Source: Paraburkholderia phenoliruptrix (GTDB taxonomy: Bacteria; Pseudomonadota; Gammaproteobacteria; Burkholderiales; Burkholderiaceae). From it: a DNA stretch of 64,000 nucleotides. Each line of letters starts with the position of its first letter. The first letter of the stretch is position 1. Both the position numbers and the translations under genes were made by a program. Below, in pieces: positions 53,739-62,349 of this stretch. Below the pieces are notes generated by a model, which saw only the letters and a program-made list of their open reading frames with translations, had not been told where the DNA came from and ran no database searches. The stretch is taken from positions 1-64,000 of the forward strand of contig NZ_JAEUAV010000032.1 in the NCBI RefSeq assembly GCF_019511605.1, written 5' to 3'.

Positions 53739-56066
53739 ATGAGTTATACCCCTGTCGTTCCGTTCGCCCAGGAGAAGACCGAATCGACCGAGTCGGGCTC
53801 CTTCGTGGGCGGCGCGCCGGCGTTTCGGCAACTGGTCCGGATGATCGATCGCGTCGCGCCCACCGATCATCCATTGCTGATTTTCGGGCCGACCGGCTCG
53901 GGCAAGGAACTGGTGGCGCGTCGCGTGCACGCGCACAGCCAGCGCCAGGACCAACCTTTCGTCGATGTCAATTGCGGCGCGATTCCCGAGCATCTCGTCG
54001 AAGCCGAACTATTCGGGCACGTCAAAGGCGCATTCACGGGCGCCGCCGAAAACCGCCAAGGCCTTTTCCAGCAGGTCGGCAAGGGCACGCTGCTGCTCGA
54101 TGAAATCGGCGAGTTGCCGCTCGCATTGCAACCCAAGCTGCTGCGTGTACTGGAGACGCGCACGTTTCGCCCGCTCGGCTCGGCGACCAGCCTGCACTTT
54201 GCAGGACGCGTCGTAGCCGCGACGCACCGCGACCTGCGCGAGCTCGCGCGCGAGGGACTCTTTCGCGAGGACCTGTTCTATCGCCTCGCGGTATTCGTGC
54301 TCGCTGTGCCGGGACTTGAGCAGCGCGTGGAGGACATTCCCGCGCTCGTCAACCACTTCGCGTCACAGCACGCGCGCCGTCTGGAGTTTTCACCGGCGGC
54401 GCTGCGGCGGCTCGCGCAGCATCCATGGCCGGGGCACATCCGGCAATTGCGCAATCTCATCAGTCAGCTGAGCGTGCTTGCCGAAAGCGCACACATCGAC
54501 GTGGATACGCTCGAGCCGTTCCTTGCTAACGAGGCAAGCGGACCGGTATCGCGCGCGAGCCTCGCGGACATGCTGTTGCAACTGGAAGGCCGCGACAAGC
54601 TGAGCGCCGCCGAAGATCTGCTGATCGATCGCGCGCTGGAACGCACGAGCGGCAACAAGAGCGCAGCGGCCGCGCTGCTCGGCGTGGGCCGCAAGACCAT
54701 CGAACGGCGCCTGAAGTCGCGTGAGGAACATCATCGGGAGGCGCGCAAGTGCCTTGAGCATGCGCGGGCGTTGATCGAGGAATCGAATTTCGCCGAGGCC
54801 ATTCCGCCGCTGCGCCGCTGTCTCGACGTGCTGCAAACGCCGAACGAACACGAAGCCGTGCGCCGCCTGCAGTTCGACGCCTACCGCCTGCTCGGCATGA
54901 GCTTGCGCAGCGTGCACGGCTGGCTGTATGCGGAGGCCACCGCGTGCTATGCCGCGGCGCTCGCCATCGGCGAAGGTGTTTGTGCGCCCGCGGAGATCGC
55001 TGCGATCCAGTTCGGCATCTGGACCACGCAACTGACTACGCTGCAACTGAAGCAGGCACGCGCGACTGCGCAAAACATGCTGGAGCGCGCGCAGAACGGC
55101 GGCGATCGGGTATCGCTCGACGAAGCTCACGTGGCGATGACCAACACGCTGTTCTGGCTGGGCGACAGCGAGGAAGCGCTTGCCTGTCTCGCACGCGGCA
55201 ATCTGCTCGGCGTGGGGGTCAACGACATTCGCACCGGCTCGCAAGGCATCGACCTCGCAAGTCTCGCCCTCACTTTCGAAGGACTCGCCGCGTATCAGAT
55301 CGGCGCTTTCGCGCAGGCGCGCCGCGCGATGGAGATGCTGATTCTGCGCGCGTCGGAGCCGGGCGTGCACGCGCTCGCTCACGTCGTCAATCTGCAAGGC
55401 GCGGCGTGGCTCGCCGCGCTCTTCGATGACATCGACCGGCTCGGCCGCCTCGCGAGCGAACTGGAATCGGTGTCCATCGCATATGGCTTTGCGTTCTATC
55501 GCGGCGTCGGCCAGGTGTTGCGGGCCTGTCATCTCAGCGCGCTCGGCCAAACCGACGAAGCCGAAACTGTCATGCTCGACGGCTACGATAACCATGTCGT
55601 GTGCAATGGCGGCGCGCTGTTCTATTCGTTCAAGACGTGGCATCACGGGGAACTGCTGCTGCGTGCCGGACGCGCCAGGGAATGCGAAGCAATGCTGGCC
55701 ACCGCCATCGACGAAACACTGGCGCGCCAGGAACGCGTCTACCTTGGCAAGCTGCTCGTCACACGGGCACGCGCGCAGTGGGCGCTCGGCGACGTGAACG
55801 CGGCGGAGCTGGGCTTGCGCACGGCCCTGTCGACCGCGCTCGCGTTTGGCTCCGTGCCCGCGCGCGTGGAAGCCGCGCGTTATCTCGGGGACCTCTTGCG
55901 CTCCACGGGCCGCGTCGCAGAAGCGATCGAGACACTCGAGCGCGGCTTGCGTTCGCTGCCGGTGGATGCAACGCCGCGTGTGGCAGGCACGGCGAAACTG
56001 CTGGCTGAACTCCAGCAACAGACTTCTTTCGACAACTACACTCAAGGAATCGTAAATGGCATTTGA
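53739..56066 (+). CDS. Sigma-54 activator with internal HTH and long C-terminal repeat region
   Basis: This 775-residue protein starts almost directly with the AAA+ sigma-54 interaction domain: Walker A GPTGSGKE (50-57), GAFTGA (97-102), Walker B LLLDEIGEL (118-126), arginine-finger segment FREDLFYRL (175-183). A Fis-type HTH follows at 293-327 (LERTSGNKSAAAALLGVGRK). About 450 residues then continue as TPR-like helical repeats, where normally the protein would end. There is no N-terminal receiver, GAF or PAS domain, so the C-terminal region is the probable sensor. The last 11 bp overlap the DUF917 gene, implying co-translation with the enzymes downstream. Confidence 0.87.
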   Translation: MSYTPVVPFAQEKTESTESGSFVGGAPAFRQLVRMIDRVAPTDHPLLIFGPTGSGKELVARRVHAHSQRQDQPFVDVNCGAIPEHLVEAELFGHVKGAFTGAAENRQGLFQQVGKGTLLLDEIGELPLALQPKLLRVLETRTFRPLGSATSLHFAGRVVAATHRDLRELAREGLFREDLFYRLAVFVLAVPGLEQRVEDIPALVNHFASQHARRLEFSPAALRRLAQHPWPGHIRQLRNLISQLSVLAESAHIDVDTLEPFLANEASGPVSRASLADMLLQLEGRDKLSAAEDLLIDRALERTSGNKSAAAALLGVGRKTIERRLKSREEHHREARKCLEHARALIEESNFAEAIPPLRRCLDVLQTPNEHEAVRRLQFDAYRLLGMSLRSVHGWLYAEATACYAAALAIGEGVCAPAEIAAIQFGIWTTQLTTLQLKQARATAQNMLERAQNGGDRVSLDEAHVAMTNTLFWLGDSEEALACLARGNLLGVGVNDIRTGSQGIDLASLALTFEGLAAYQIGAFAQARRAMEMLILRASEPGVHALAHVVNLQGAAWLAALFDDIDRLGRLASELESVSIAYGFAFYRGVGQVLRACHLSALGQTDEAETVMLDGYDNHVVCNGGALFYSFKTWHHGELLLRAGRARECEAMLATAIDETLARQERVYLGKLLVTRARAQWALGDVNAAELGLRTALSTALAFGSVPARVEAARYLGDLLRSTGRVAEAIETLERGLRSLPVDATPRVAGTAKLLAELQQQTSFDNYTQGIVNGI

Positions 56067-57291
56067 CCTACGCCCGGAAGATCTGGAACCGCTGTTATTG
56101 GGCGCGGCCTTTTTCGGCAGCGGCGGGGGCGGCACGATCGAGTCCGCCCGGCATCTCGCCGCGCATTTCGTGGCCGGCGACTACTACCCGACCGATACGG
56201 TCAAGGTGGTCTCCGTCGAAGAAGCCACCGAAGGCGCGGCCGTCATGGTCGCGTATCTCGGCGCGCCCGAAGCGATCAATTCGGCGACCTATCCGCTGGG
56301 TCCCGTGACAGCCGTGCAGAACGTGCAGGCGCGGCTCGCCTCGCAGTCGAAGAAGCTCGCCTATGTGATGCCGCCGGAAAGCGGCGCGCTCGGCTTCACA
56401 GTCGCGGCGCTGGTCGCGGCGAAGCTCGGCCTTGCGGTGATCGACGCGGACGGCGCCGGCCGCGCCGTGCCCTCGTTGCCGATGCTCACGTTCGCCGCCG
56501 CTGAAATCGACCCACGGCCTGCGTTTCTCGTGAGCCAGGGTGGCTTGTGCGTCGAACTCGACGTGACGCCTCGCACCGGCACCTTCGGCGCCCCGACGCA
56601 TCAGCGCGACGTGTCGGCGATCGTCGAGCAGATGATGCGCCCGGTCGTCGCCGATCCCGAGTTCGGCCAGTTCGGCGGACTCGCGATGTGGGTCATGCAG
56701 CCGGCCGACATTGGCCGCGCGACGCCAATTCGCGGCACGCTCACGCGCGCGCTCGACCTCGGCCGCGCGTTGCAGGCAGGCGCCATTGGCAGTGCGCGGC
56801 AGATGGCGGACTATCTGGTCGAGCGTTGCGGGCTTGCCGCGCGAGTGGTGTCGGAGCCGGGCGAGCTGGTGTCGGCGGAAGTGGATACGAGCGGCGGCTT
56901 TGACGTCGGCAAGATCCGGATTCAGGCGCAACAGCATACCTACACGGTCATGTACCAGAACGAGTCGCTGCTCGTATGGGACAGCGCGTGCCCGCAGCCA
57001 ATCGTGCTCGCGCCGGACAGCGTCGCATATTACGTGGGCGGCGAAGGCCAGTCTGTCTTCAGCAATGGCGACCTCGTGAACTCCGACGGCTCGCTGAACC
57101 CCGTTGTCGGCAAGCGCCCGGTGACGCTCATTGCCTGGCGCGCTGACGCGCAACTGCGCAAGCCCGGCCTGATTCTGGACAGCTTCATGCAACTGCTCAA
57201 CTCGCTCAACTATCTCGGCCCTTATGTGCCGCTGGAGTCATTGCAGTCGCTTCAATCACTACAATCCGCCCACAAGGGAGACGCATCTTGA
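56056..57291 (+). CDS. DUF917 family protein (thiohydantoin desulfurase-like)
   Basis: This 411-residue cytosolic protein matches DUF917: opening PLLLGAAFFGSGGGGTIES, central VIDADGAGRAVPSLPMLTFA and FGGLAMWVMQPADIG, and C-terminal GKRPVTLIAWRADAQLRKPG. Members are often paired with hydantoinase/oxoprolinase genes and include S-methyl-thiohydantoin desulfurase-type enzymes. AAGGAATCG lies before ATG 56056, which is inside the end of the activator gene. The C terminus has a repeated LQSLQSLQS. Its TGA overlaps the TTG start of the racemase gene. The substrate is unknown; a cyclic amide or hydantoin is likely. Confidence 0.85.
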   Translation: MAFDLRPEDLEPLLLGAAFFGSGGGGTIESARHLAAHFVAGDYYPTDTVKVVSVEEATEGAAVMVAYLGAPEAINSATYPLGPVTAVQNVQARLASQSKKLAYVMPPESGALGFTVAALVAAKLGLAVIDADGAGRAVPSLPMLTFAAAEIDPRPAFLVSQGGLCVELDVTPRTGTFGAPTHQRDVSAIVEQMMRPVVADPEFGQFGGLAMWVMQPADIGRATPIRGTLTRALDLGRALQAGAIGSARQMADYLVERCGLAARVVSEPGELVSAEVDTSGGFDVGKIRIQAQQHTYTVMYQNESLLVWDSACPQPIVLAPDSVAYYVGGEGQSVFSNGDLVNSDGSLNPVVGKRPVTLIAWRADAQLRKPGLILDSFMQLLNSLNYLGPYVPLESLQSLQSLQSAHKGDAS

Positions 57292-58013
57292 ACTCGCCGA
57301 TTCGCATCTGCGTGCTCGTGCCTGTCGCCACGTCGCAGTACAACGAACGCATCCTCAAAGCCATCGCGCCCGTCGTGCCGCCCGACGTGCAGGTCGAGAT
57401 TCGCAACATCGCAACCGGACACCCCGACATCGAGAACCGCACGAACTGGCTGCAAAACGGCATGCCGGTGGTCGAGCTCGCGCAGGCCATTGCCAACGAC
57501 GGCTTCGACGGCATCTGGCTGACCGACTTCGACATGTGCGGCGTGGAAGCCGCCCGCGAGGTGATCGACATTCCGATCATCGGCGGCTTTCCGGCTTCGG
57601 CGTTCACGGCGCTTGCGCTCAGCCAGCGTTTCTCGATCGTCACGATCCTGCCGAGCACGCTCGCCATGCAGCGCGGCCATCCGCAGACGTATGGCATTCA
57701 GGACACGTTCGCGTCGATTCGCGCAATCAATTGTCCGGTCGCGCAGCTCGACGACATGGACGTCGTGATCATCCGCACTTTCGACGCCGCGTTGAAGGCA
57801 ATCAAGGAAGACGGCGCGCAATCCATTCTGCTCGGCTGCACGGGTTTCGTGGATGTCGCTAGCCGTGTCTCCCGAATGCTCAGCGACGAGATGGGCAGCT
57901 ATGTTCCGGTGATCGATCCGAACCAGGCCGGCTTCAGCTTTCTCGTGTCGCTCGTGCGCATGCAGGTGCGCCCAAGCCGGCTGACGTACAGCAAGGTCAG
58001 CCTGCAGTCGTAG
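57288..58013 (+). CDS. Asp/Glu/hydantoin racemase family protein, TTG start
   Basis: This 241-residue protein has the racemase fold with the second catalytic Cys in SILLGCTGFVDVA. At the first site, the expected hydantoin racemase Cys before DPGLEAAREA seems to be Asp (LTDFDMCGVEAAREVIDIPI), with a Cys four residues later. The start is TTG 57288, with AAGGGAG 7 nt upstream, overlapping the DUF917 stop by 4 bp. It probably racemises or cleaves a substrate linked to DUF917. A hairpin follows 10 bp after the stop. Confidence 0.83.
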   Translation: MNSPIRICVLVPVATSQYNERILKAIAPVVPPDVQVEIRNIATGHPDIENRTNWLQNGMPVVELAQAIANDGFDGIWLTDFDMCGVEAAREVIDIPIIGGFPASAFTALALSQRFSIVTILPSTLAMQRGHPQTYGIQDTFASIRAINCPVAQLDDMDVVIIRTFDAALKAIKEDGAQSILLGCTGFVDVASRVSRMLSDEMGSYVPVIDPNQAGFSFLVSLVRMQVRPSRLTYSKVSLQS

Positions 58014-58902
58014 GTCTTCCGGTCGGGCCGTCCCAGGTTCTTCCGGGGCGGCCCGGCTTTCCGGGTTCTTCCCGGCTATTCCCGGTTATTTCAAGCCCCT
58101 CCCAGTTATTCCGGTTCGTCCGGCCTGGCGCCCGCTCGCCTCGCCGACCCTCTGCCGCGTGGCCGCTCGTGCCCCGGTGCTTTATGCCCTTACCCAGTTC
58201 GCCCGTCTTGTCCGGTTCGGACGAAAACGCCCCTCTACGCGCCTTGCCTCGCCACATGGACGAAACCGTCCACTTTCAGCACCCTACCTGGACGGGATTG
58301 ACCAGGATCGCATAAGTCCGCCACCCGGTTTGCTCGCGCAGACGCCGTCTCGACATATGGCATGGCCCTTGCTTTTATGAGCGCTCGCAGCGTTGAGCCC
58401 AACCGCTGTGACCGAATTTGTCCGAAACACCGGGAGCCGGGAGACCAAACAGGAATCGTGTGCCGCACTGTGTTCGAGCTTCGGCGTCTGGACCGCACGA
58501 CGCCGCTCATCGAACCATCGCCATTCATGAACGCGACGAGTCGATTAGTTATACGAACGAGTGCAGAGCACCGACCACACCGCCGATTGCGTGTCGTCGG
58601 CATAAGACTGAGAGAGGGCTGTGCTGTAGCAGTGACAGTGCTGGATCGTGGCAAGAGAACGCGTCCATAGAGAAGCGGCTTGCCATGCAACGCACTGAAT
58701 AGCGGAAAATCCTTTGGCTATGTACCAGACGATCCGCTGCGGGGTTGGTCTGGCCGCCGTTGCATGCCCTCGGGGGGCGGCAACGGCGGCTCGTCCGTTG
58801 TAGTGAGCGCACATGAACAAGCTGCAAGACCAGTTCTACGCGGCGTCAGATCGTCAGCGACGCCGCGAGCAGACCAGACTGGCTACTCACGGGGGTTCAA
58901 GC
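58014..58902. other. 889-bp gene-poor region with CCGG-rich repeats
   Basis: There is no gene that I can support. After the hairpin, 58060-58135 contains imperfect repeats of TTCCCGGYTATT / TTATTCCGG type. Near the right end an 11-bp inverted repeat GCCGCCGTTGC/GCAACGGCGGC (58753-58763 and 58780-58790) lies upstream of the small YWRER gene and may be its leader or a terminator. The short open frames here have no protein-like features. Confidence 0.5.
58024..58055 (+). terminator. Hairpin ending the DUF917-racemase operon
   Basis: CGGGCCGTCCC (58024-58034) pairs with GGGGCGGCCCG (58045-58055) over 11 positions with one wobble. It lies 10 bp after the racemase stop. The following GCTTTCC is only weakly T-rich. 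Confidence 0.55.
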
Positions 58903-59100
58903 ATGCATCACCACATACTGGAGAACGAGCTCGTTCATCTGGAGCGCGTGATCTCATCTGTGTCGCAAAAGCCTTTCCCGCCTACCTATTGGCGCGAACG
59001 GGTCGAAAACCTCAAAACCTCGCCGCAGGCGACGATGTATCACCAGCGCATTGCCCGCCTGTCACGCCTCGTCGCGGAACTCGCGGAGCTAACCGAATAA
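58903..59100 (+). CDS. Small hypothetical protein, YWRER family member 2
   Basis: This is a 65-residue helical protein, MHHHILENELVHLERVISSV followed by PPTYWRERVENLKTSPQATM and a Leu-rich end (LSRLVAELAELTE). GGGGG 7 nt before ATG 58903 supports this start; an ATG at 58813 would add 30 residues. It is a paralog of the protein at 52470-52718. The two genes bracket the sigma-54/DUF917/racemase module. It converges on the MFS gene 25 bp away. Function is unknown. Confidence 0.65.
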   Translation: MHHHILENELVHLERVISSVSQKPFPPTYWRERVENLKTSPQATMYHQRIARLSRLVAELAELTE

Positions 59101-59125
59101 CCCGGTCCAGGCTCGCTCTGTCATG

Positions 59126-60334
59126 TCAGCGTGGCGCCACCCGCGTGTCACGCGCCTTGCCGGCCACCAGCAGCACGATGGTGGCAATGCAGAACATCGC
59201 GCCTGCATGAAAAGCGGTGGCAGCGCCCAGCCGGTCCCACAACTCACCGGCGATCACGCTCGAAAACAGAGTGGCGATCCCGCTCAGCAAGTTGAAAAAG
59301 CCAAACGCTGTGCCGCGAAGTTGCGCCGGCGCGGTGTGCGAAACCATGGTGGCGAGCAGCCCTTGGGTCATGCCCATATGCAAGCCCCACAATGCGACGC
59401 CGAGCAGCACGCTGCCCCAGTGGTTGCCATGTGCGAGCACGAGGTCCGCGACGATCAGCACGACAAGGCCCGCAATCAGCAGCCTCGTGTGACTCGTCGT
59501 GTCGGCGAGCTTGCCGAACGGATAGGCCGACAGCGAATACACGATATTCATCGCCACCATCACGAGCGGAACCCACGCGACAGGCACACCGCTGCCCATC
59601 GCCCGCAACACGAGAAACGCTTCGCTAAAGCGCGCGAGTGCAAACACGCCGCCAATGGCGACAACCCACCAGTAGTTCGCACCCAGCTTCTTCAGGTTCT
59701 CCAACCGGATCGGATTGACCCGCTTCGCGCCGGGCGCGCGCGCCGGCTCGTGGATGCCGACGCTCAGCAGCGCGACGGCCAGCACGCCTGGTATGACGGC
59801 AAGCCAGAATGCGAGACGAAAGTTATCGGCCCACACCGACATGATGAGAACCGCGCACAGCGGCCCCAGCACCGCGCCGATGGTATCGAGCGACTGGCGC
59901 AACCCGAACGCGGCGCCCCGCAGATGAACCGGCGTGACGTCGGCAACCAGCGCATCGCGCGGCGCTCCGCGAATTCCCTTGCCGATGCGGTCGATCACGC
60001 GCGCGCCCACGACGACGCCGACCGTCGGTGCAGTCGCGAAGAGCGGCTTGCTCAACGCGCCCAATGCATAGCCTGTCACCGCGAGCCACTTCCGGTTGCC
60101 GAGATAATCGCTGAGCGCGCCGGAGAACACCTTCACGATGGGCGCCGTTGCTTCGGCAATGCCTTCTATCAGGCCGATGGTCGCGGCGCTCGCGCCCAGG
60201 CTCACCATCAGGAACATCGGCAGAAGGCTATGGATGATCTCCGACGAGACGTCCATCAGCAGACTCACGCACCCTAGCACCCACACACTGCGCGGAATGC
60301 TTTCGAGCACGCTGATTCGGGATCGGACTCGCAT
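59126..60334 (-). CDS. MFS transporter
   Basis: This 402-residue inner-membrane protein has about 12 hydrophobic helices. The MFS loop motif appears as FSGALSDYLGNRKWLAVTGY, with RVIDRIGKGIRGAPRDALVA after helix 4, a pattern shared with a group of uncharacterised multidrug/arsenic-type MFS proteins. The N terminus is short and basic. No enzyme partner is adjacent, so the substrate is unknown. Confidence 0.87.
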   Translation of the reverse strand: MRVRSRISVLESIPRSVWVLGCVSLLMDVSSEIIHSLLPMFLMVSLGASAATIGLIEGIAEATAPIVKVFSGALSDYLGNRKWLAVTGYALGALSKPLFATAPTVGVVVGARVIDRIGKGIRGAPRDALVADVTPVHLRGAAFGLRQSLDTIGAVLGPLCAVLIMSVWADNFRLAFWLAVIPGVLAVALLSVGIHEPARAPGAKRVNPIRLENLKKLGANYWWVVAIGGVFALARFSEAFLVLRAMGSGVPVAWVPLVMVAMNIVYSLSAYPFGKLADTTSHTRLLIAGLVVLIVADLVLAHGNHWGSVLLGVALWGLHMGMTQGLLATMVSHTAPAQLRGTAFGFFNLLSGIATLFSSVIAGELWDRLGAATAFHAGAMFCIATIVLLVAGKARDTRVAPR

Positions 60335-60490
60335 CTGTGTGTTCCGTTTGCGAAAGAGTCGGGCATTGAACCGGCATGCGTTAAACCAGCAGCCAGATCA
60401 GCAAGCGCACGACCTAGGCGAGAGCCGCGCGAGAGTCAGACGAGACCCGCATAAAACTCTGGCAAAACCACGGCAAGACCCACGCGCCAA

Positions 60491-60889
60491 TCACTCCTGG
60501 CACTGCACGTCCTGCCTCGGCACCGCGATCAGCACGGGATAAGTGCCGTGGTCGAGTTCGACGCGCGCCACCACGGCAGTCAGCGAACTGTCGATCTGAT
60601 CGTACACGCTGACCTGTTCGCGCCGCAGCGTGGTGATGCCGGTACATGCGGACGCACGCCCCTCGTCGGAAATCCGGCACTGGATCGGATTGTCGGCGAG
60701 GTAGCGATACTGGTCGCGCGGGGGCGTAGCCAGGTATTCCCGCACGCTCTGCTCGGACCCGCCCACGCCGGTCACTTTTCCGATCGCGCATTGCAGTGCG
60801 CCGGTATCGCCGTTAGTGGATGTTTGAGCGTTAGCGGCCGCACTGGCCGCGACGGCTGCGGCAAGGGTCAATGCAAGGTGGTATCTCAT
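60491..60889 (-). CDS. Secreted hypothetical protein
   Basis: This 132-residue protein has a signal peptide (MRYHLALTLAAAVAASAAAN, cleavage near AQT). The mature part has four Cys (LQCAIG, IQCRIS, SACTGI, VQCQE) that could make two disulfides in the periplasm. An in-frame GTG at 60901 would add MTCA. No clear ribosome site or family is seen. It lies between an MFS gene and an FAD oxidase gene on the same strand. Confidence 0.65.
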   Translation of the reverse strand: MRYHLALTLAAAVAASAAANAQTSTNGDTGALQCAIGKVTGVGGSEQSVREYLATPPRDQYRYLADNPIQCRISDEGRASACTGITTLRREQVSVYDQIDSSLTAVVARVELDHGTYPVLIAVPRQDVQCQE

Positions 60890-60973
60890 CGCGCAGGTCA
60901 CGTTTGTCGGACTGAAGTGGGCAATTGTAAAGGCAGCTTGCCCGACCGGCTCGCCAACGCGCCGCGTGTCGCG

Positions 60974-62251
60974 TCAGTGGAGAATGTCCTGGATGCGATA
61001 GTAGGCGCCAACGAGCGGCAGCATCCAGCGGCGCGCGGCATGCGCGGGCACTGGCGGCCAGGGCAGCGCACGCCACGGATTGGCCCCGGCGCGCCCCTCC
61101 ATGACGTCTGCCATCACACGTCCCATATGGGTGGACATCTGCACGCCGTGCCCGCTGTAACCCATGGAGTAGTAGAGCCCGTCATGCTGTCCGGCGCGCG
61201 GAAGGCGGTCCACCGTCATGTCGACGAGACCGCCCCAGCAATAGTCGATTCGCGTGCCGTGCAACTCCGGAAAGTACCTGGCGAGGTTGGCCTGCAGCAC
61301 CTGGCCGCTTTTTGCATCCGAGCGCGGATCGGACATCGCGAATCGCGCGCGCCCGCCCCAAAGCAGCCGGTTGTCCGGCGTCACGCGAAAGTAGTTGCCG
61401 ATATTCAACGAGGTCACATAGTTGCGACGATGCGGAAAAAGCGCGTCGAGCCGCGTTTGCGAAAGCGGCTCCGTGACCACGATGAAACTGCCGACAGGCG
61501 CCATTCGTTGCTGGAACCACTGCAACGGCCCTTGCCGCGATGGTCCGGTTGCCACCAGCACCTTGTCGGCCCGAATCACACCGCGCGTCGATGTGATCTC
61601 GTAGCGGCCGCCGTCCATGCGCTTCGTCCGCGTCACGGCGGCGTTCTCGAAGATGCGCGCGCCGTGCCGCGCCGCGCTTTGCGCGAGGCCCACGCCGAAC
61701 TTGCCCATATGCATCTGCGCCCCGTTACGCTGCAACAGGCCGCCGTGAAACGCATCGGAGCCCACTTCGCTGCGCGTGCGCGCCGGCTCGATCAGTTCGA
61801 TATCCTGATCGACTTCGCGATGCAGTACTTCGTAGGTCCGCGCAAGCTTGTCGAAGTGCTTCGGCTTTGCCGCGAGTTTGAGCTTGCCGCAACGCACGAA
61901 ATCGCAGTCTATCCGGTGCTGCGTCACGATCGCCTCCACCGTCTGCACCGCGCTCTCATATGCGCGATAAAAGCCACGGGCCTGCTCGAGTCCCACACTT
62001 GCAGCAAGCGCGGCGAAGTCTTGCGCGACGCCGGTATTGCACTGCCCGCCGTTTCTTCCCGAGGCCTGGCCGGCAATCCGGCCGGCTTCGAGCAGCGTGA
62101 CGGACACGCGGCGGGTAGCGAGTTCCAGCGCAGCCGACAGGCCGGTGAAGCCGCCCCCGATCACGACCACATCGCTGTGCCCTTCAACAGGCCCTTGCGC
62201 ACCGTCCCTGAATTCGGGAGCTGTGTCCAGCCAGTACGAATCTAGCTTCAT
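60974..62251 (-). CDS. FAD-dependent amine oxidase (PuuB/OrdL-like)
   Basis: This 425-residue DAO-family flavoenzyme resembles gamma-glutamylputrescine oxidase. The FAD motif is VVVIGGGFTGLSAALELA, then GQASGRNGGQCNTGVAQDF, a central VLVATGPSRQGPLQWFQQRM and the C-terminal YYSMGYSGHGVQMSTHMGR. It probably oxidises a secondary amine or amino acid in the cytosol. The gene upstream encodes a family-5 ABC binding protein, suggesting uptake and oxidation of an opine, peptide or polyamine conjugate. Confidence 0.87.
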   Translation of the reverse strand: MKLDSYWLDTAPEFRDGAQGPVEGHSDVVVIGGGFTGLSAALELATRRVSVTLLEAGRIAGQASGRNGGQCNTGVAQDFAALAASVGLEQARGFYRAYESAVQTVEAIVTQHRIDCDFVRCGKLKLAAKPKHFDKLARTYEVLHREVDQDIELIEPARTRSEVGSDAFHGGLLQRNGAQMHMGKFGVGLAQSAARHGARIFENAAVTRTKRMDGGRYEITSTRGVIRADKVLVATGPSRQGPLQWFQQRMAPVGSFIVVTEPLSQTRLDALFPHRRNYVTSLNIGNYFRVTPDNRLLWGGRARFAMSDPRSDAKSGQVLQANLARYFPELHGTRIDYCWGGLVDMTVDRLPRAGQHDGLYYSMGYSGHGVQMSTHMGRVMADVMEGRAGANPWRALPWPPVPAHAARRWMLPLVGAYYRIQDILH

Positions 62252-62349
62252 TGTCTTTGCGGTTCAATGCCAACACGGAGACCGGCCTGCGCGCGAGGTG
62301 TTCGCGAGAAGCCGGTCAGCGCAACGCTCGACACGCTAAAGCGCCCAGG

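Noticed and set aside
54390-56135. A 581-codon minus-strand frame opposite the C-terminal half of the sigma-54 activator
   Set aside because: It is antisense and low in hydrophobic pattern. The plus frame is continuous with the AAA+ domain and keeps an Ala/Leu helical-repeat pattern.
58060-58135. A CRISPR array in the repeated CCGG-rich segment
   Set aside because: Units are short, imperfect and lack unique spacers; no cas gene is present.
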